Shown: piece after piece, positions 61,653 through 64,000 of the stretch
Numbering within the stretch: the stretch's first letter is position 1
Layout: each line of letters opens with the position of its first letter
Source of the DNA: Nocardiopsis sp. FIRDI 009
GTDB lineage: Bacteria; Actinomycetota; Actinomycetes; Streptosporangiales; Streptosporangiaceae
Direction: 5' to 3'
Assembly (NCBI RefSeq): GCF_003386285.1
Contig: NZ_QPNC01000021.1
Location: 62,001 to 126,000 of the forward strand
Length of the DNA stretch: 64,000 nt
The notes under the pieces: generated by a model
Databases searched by the model: none
What the model saw: only the letters and a program-made list of their open reading frames with translations
Told to the model about the DNA's origin: nothing
Program-made: the position numbers and the translations under genes

Positions 61653-63329
61653 GTGTCATCTGCCAGTTCGACTCGCTCGAAGCAGTCCGAGTCACTGCAA
61701 GAGCCCGTCATTCAGCAGCTGATCGAGCGTGGGCGGTCCCAGGGCTATCTTGAGCCCGAGGACGTGCGCCGTGCCTTCGAAGAGGCCGAAATCCCGATGT
61801 CGCAGGCGCAGTCCGTGCTTCGCATCCTCGCCAAGGAGGACGTGACCGTACGAGTGCCCGAGTCGGCCTCCTCGCGGCGCAAGGCTCCCCGGCGCAAGAC
61901 GGCGACCACGCGGTCCACCTCGACCAGGTCCACCAAGACCACCAAGACCACGGCCACGCGGTCGGCCAAGCCCGCGCGCGCCGCGGCCGCCCAGCAACAG
62001 CCGGAGACGGTCACCGCCGTCGTCGGCTCGGACGATGCCGAGGACGCCCCCACCGGCACCACGGCCGCCAAGAAGACCGCGGCCAAGAAGACGACGACCG
62101 CCAAGAAGGCGGCGCCGAAGAAGACCGCGGCCAAGAAGGCGACCACCACCAAGAAGACCGCCACCAAGAAGTCGGCCAAGAAGGACCTCGAACTCGCGCC
62201 CACGGGGGAGTTCGCGGACGAGGGGCTGGACGACCTCGAACACACCGGCGCCGAGCTTGAGCTGGTCGAGGACCCGGCCGAGGCCGCGGACAAGGACGCC
62301 AAGCCGGCCAAGCCCGAGGCCGTCGGCGCGCCCACCGCGCCCAAGTCCGAGGACGAGTCCTTCGTCCTGTACGACGATGACGACGACGCCCCCGCCGCCC
62401 AGGTGGTCGCGGCCGGTGCCACCGCGGACCCGGTCAAGGACTACCTGAAGCAGATCGGTAAGGTGCCGCTGCTCAACGCCGAGCAGGAGGTCGAGCTCGC
62501 CAAGCGGATCGAGGCCGGCCTGTTCGCCGAGGAGAAGCTCTCCGAGGAGGGCGACAGCCTCAGCTTCGAGCTGCGCGACGAGCTGGAGTGGATCGCCGAG
62601 GACGGCGGCCGGGCCAAGAAGCACCTGCTGGAGGCCAACCTCCGACTGGTCGTGTCGCTGGCCAAGCGCTACACCGGGCGCGGGATGCTGTTCCTGGACC
62701 TGATCCAGGAGGGCAACCTGGGTCTGATCCGCGCGGTGGAGAAGTTCGACTACACCAAGGGCTTCAAGTTCTCCACCTACGCCACGTGGTGGATCCGCCA
62801 GGCGATCACCCGCGCGATGGCCGACCAGGCGCGCACCATCCGCATCCCGGTGCACATGGTCGAGGTCATCAACAAGCTGGCCCGCGTCCAGCGCCAGATG
62901 CTCCAGGACCTGGGCCGCGAGCCCACCCCGGAGGAGCTGGCCAAGGAACTGGACATGACCCCGGAGAAGGTGGTCGAGGTCCAGAAGTACGGCCGCGAGC
63001 CCATCTCCCTGCACACCCCGCTGGGCGAGGACGGCGACAGCGAGTTCGGTGACCTCATCGAGGACTCCGAGGCCATCCAGCCGGGCGAGGCGGTCAGCTT
63101 CACGCTCCTCCAGGAACAGCTCCACTCGGTCCTGGACACCCTGTCCGAGCGCGAGGCCGGCGTGGTCTCCATGCGCTTCGGTCTCACCGACGGCCAGCCG
63201 AAGACTTTAGACGAGATCGGCAAGGTCTACGGGGTCACCCGCGAGCGCATCCGGCAGATCGAGAGCAAGACGATGTCGAAGCTCCGTCACCCGTCGCGTT
63301 CGCAGGTGCTCCGTGACTACCTGGACTAG
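61653..63329 (+). CDS. hrdB: Principal RNA polymerase sigma factor (RpoD/HrdB)
   Basis: 558 aa. A ~250-residue N-terminal region of Lys/Ala/Thr repeats ([21 protein letters not shown]...) is typical of actinomycete HrdB, followed by the conserved core. Region 1.2/2: [40 protein letters not shown]. Region 2.4: [20 protein letters not shown]. Region 3: [20 protein letters not shown]. Region 4.2 helix-turn-helix: [20 protein letters not shown]. Directs transcription of housekeeping genes. Start GTG 61653 with GAGAGG 5-7 bases upstream (GTG 61647 also possible). Leu in KTLDE is encoded by TTA (63207-63209), a rare codon. Terminator at 63365. Confidence 0.97.
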   Translation: MSSASSTRSKQSESLQEPVIQQLIERGRSQGYLEPEDVRRAFEEAEIPMSQAQSVLRILAKEDVTVRVPESASSRRKAPRRKTATTRSTSTRSTKTTKTTATRSAKPARAAAAQQQPETVTAVVGSDDAEDAPTGTTAAKKTAAKKTTTAKKAAPKKTAAKKATTTKKTATKKSAKKDLELAPTGEFADEGLDDLEHTGAELELVEDPAEAADKDAKPAKPEAVGAPTAPKSEDESFVLYDDDDDAPAAQVVAAGATADPVKDYLKQIGKVPLLNAEQEVELAKRIEAGLFAEEKLSEEGDSLSFELRDELEWIAEDGGRAKKHLLEANLRLVVSLAKRYTGRGMLFLDLIQEGNLGLIRAVEKFDYTKGFKFSTYATWWIRQAITRAMADQARTIRIPVHMVEVINKLARVQRQMLQDLGREPTPEELAKELDMTPEKVVEVQKYGREPISLHTPLGEDGDSEFGDLIEDSEAIQPGEAVSFTLLQEQLHSVLDTLSEREAGVVSMRFGLTDGQPKTLDEIGKVYGVTRERIRQIESKTMSKLRHPSRSQVLRDYLD

Positions 63330-63364
63330 GCCGGTCCGGGCAGTGACGACCTGAGAGGCCGTTC

Positions 63365-63402
63365 CCGGTGTGCCGTCCCGATCCCTCGGGACGGCACACC
63401 GG
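63365..63402 (+). terminator. hrdB terminator, 16-bp perfect stem
   Basis: CCGGTGTGCCGTCCCG (63365-63380) pairs with 63387-63402; loop ATCCCT. Confidence 0.85.
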
Positions 63403-63547
63403 TCCGCTGTCGCCCCGCCGCCCGCGGGTGTGGCGATCCCCGCGTGTCCTCGGGCGCGCCGGGCTCTTCCCCATGTGTTCCAGGGTGTGTCGACGTCCAT
63501 CCGACGGCAGCCATGCTGTCACCCGGGGTGTAGGTGCGGGATAAAGG

Positions 63548-63586
63548 CGTGCGGGGGGACGACCGCGACGGTCGTCCCCCCGCACG
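63548..63586. terminator. Terminator between hrdB and yaaA, 17-bp perfect stem
   Basis: CGTGCGGGGGGACGACC (63548-63564) pairs with 63570-63586; loop GCGAC. Serves the leftward yaaA gene, which ends 29 bases away. Confidence 0.8.
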
Positions 63587-63614
63587 TGTGTCCGCGCCCG
63601 GCCTCGCCGGGGAC

Positions 63615-64000
63615 TCAGTCGCGGACGACGACGTCCAACGTGCGTGCGGTCCCCGGCCTGGTCGCGGGCTGGAGCTCCACCGTGTGCCCGAGGTCGCGCA
63701 GGGCGGTCACCAACGCGTCCGGGGTGGCGGCGTCCACGCCCTCGGCCAGCAGTGCGCGCGCGATCTCGCCCCGCGTGGCCTTGGCCATGTGGCTGACCAC
63801 CGAACGGCGGGTCCGTCCGTCGACGACCCGCTCACGCAGGACCCGGACCGCGACCGTGCGCTCGGCCGCGCCCCCCTTCGGCCGGAACGCGGCGGCGTAG
63901 GCGGACGAGCGGCAGTCCACCAACAACCGGTCCTCGGCCAGTGTGCCCAGCGGGCCGCTCATCGCACGCCGCCAGTACGCCCCCAGGCCGCCCAACGGGG
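63615..64000 (-). CDS. yaaA: Peroxide-stress protein YaaA (UPF0246), 3' part, start outside window
   Basis: The C-terminal ~128 codons: GGLGAYWRRAMSGPLGTLAEDRLLVDCRSSAYAAAF is the diagnostic YaaA stretch, then ARALLAEGVDAATPDALVTAL and an end DVVVRD. YaaA lowers free iron and protects DNA under peroxide stress in E. coli; the same role is only inferred here. The frame is open to the window end, so the N-terminus lies beyond base 64000. Confidence 0.8.
   Translation of the reverse strand, partial: PLGGLGAYWRRAMSGPLGTLAEDRLLVDCRSSAYAAAFRPKGGAAERTVAVRVLRERVVDGRTRRSVVSHMAKATRGEIARALLAEGVDAATPDALVTALRDLGHTVELQPATRPGTARTLDVVVRD

Overview
The window comes from a very GC-rich actinomycete. The dense long genes, GTG/TTG starts, twin ATGA-coupled operons, a lysine/alanine-rich principal sigma factor, a lexA / nrdR-nrdJ (B12-dependent ribonucleotide reductase) locus and a tmsA-tmsB pair for 10-methyl-branched fatty acids all fit Nocardiopsaceae/Streptosporangiales, most likely Nocardiopsis. 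That placement is inference from gene content, not a database match.

Bases 1-17,700 are the accessory-looking part. The end of a phosphotransferase gene is followed by a large serine recombinase broken by a frameshift. Three near-identical tRNA-Ala(GGC) genes (2454, 10151, 17213) follow, each trailed by the same hairpin-rich 3' flank. They bracket two cassettes. The first is a maltose/alpha-glucoside system: GH13 alpha-glucosidase, LacI repressor, binding protein and two permeases. The second is a LacI-type repressor with a perfect 24-bp operator, a two-domain HAD phosphatase carrying two frameshifts, and a complete ECF transporter (S component, fused double ATPase, EcfT). The middle tRNA flank also carries a small internally deleted, apparently IS30-derived element.

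Bases 17,700-34,400 hold an ArsR/AHSA1 pair with its operator, a DinG-type helicase, several conserved actinobacterial proteins, a glutamate-racemase-like enzyme, tmsA-tmsB, and a second ABC sugar importer. Its two permease genes are separated by a small gene on the opposite strand. A TnpB remnant and an acyl-CoA ligase follow. Neither sugar importer has its own ATPase, so a shared MsiK-type ATPase elsewhere is implied.

Bases 34,700-64,000 are mostly core genome: leuS, two small secreted or membrane proteins, a lipoprotein hydrolase, lexA with an SOS box, nrdR-nrdJ with paired NrdR boxes, and a toxin-antitoxin-like pair with direct-repeat operators. Next come a CBS protein, a two-gene SPFH (band 7) operon, membrane proteins, rnhB, a membrane-anchored tandem CbbX-type AAA+ protein, a sugar nucleotidyltransferase, a PtpB-like phosphatase, a PAS-GAF-SpoIIE phosphatase, the principal sigma factor (with an in-frame TTA codon) and the start-less end of yaaA.

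The items most worth following up are the LacI-HAD-ECF cassette of unknown substrate, the triplicated tRNA-Ala flanks with the miniature IS, the SPFH pair, and the TTA codon in the sigma factor.
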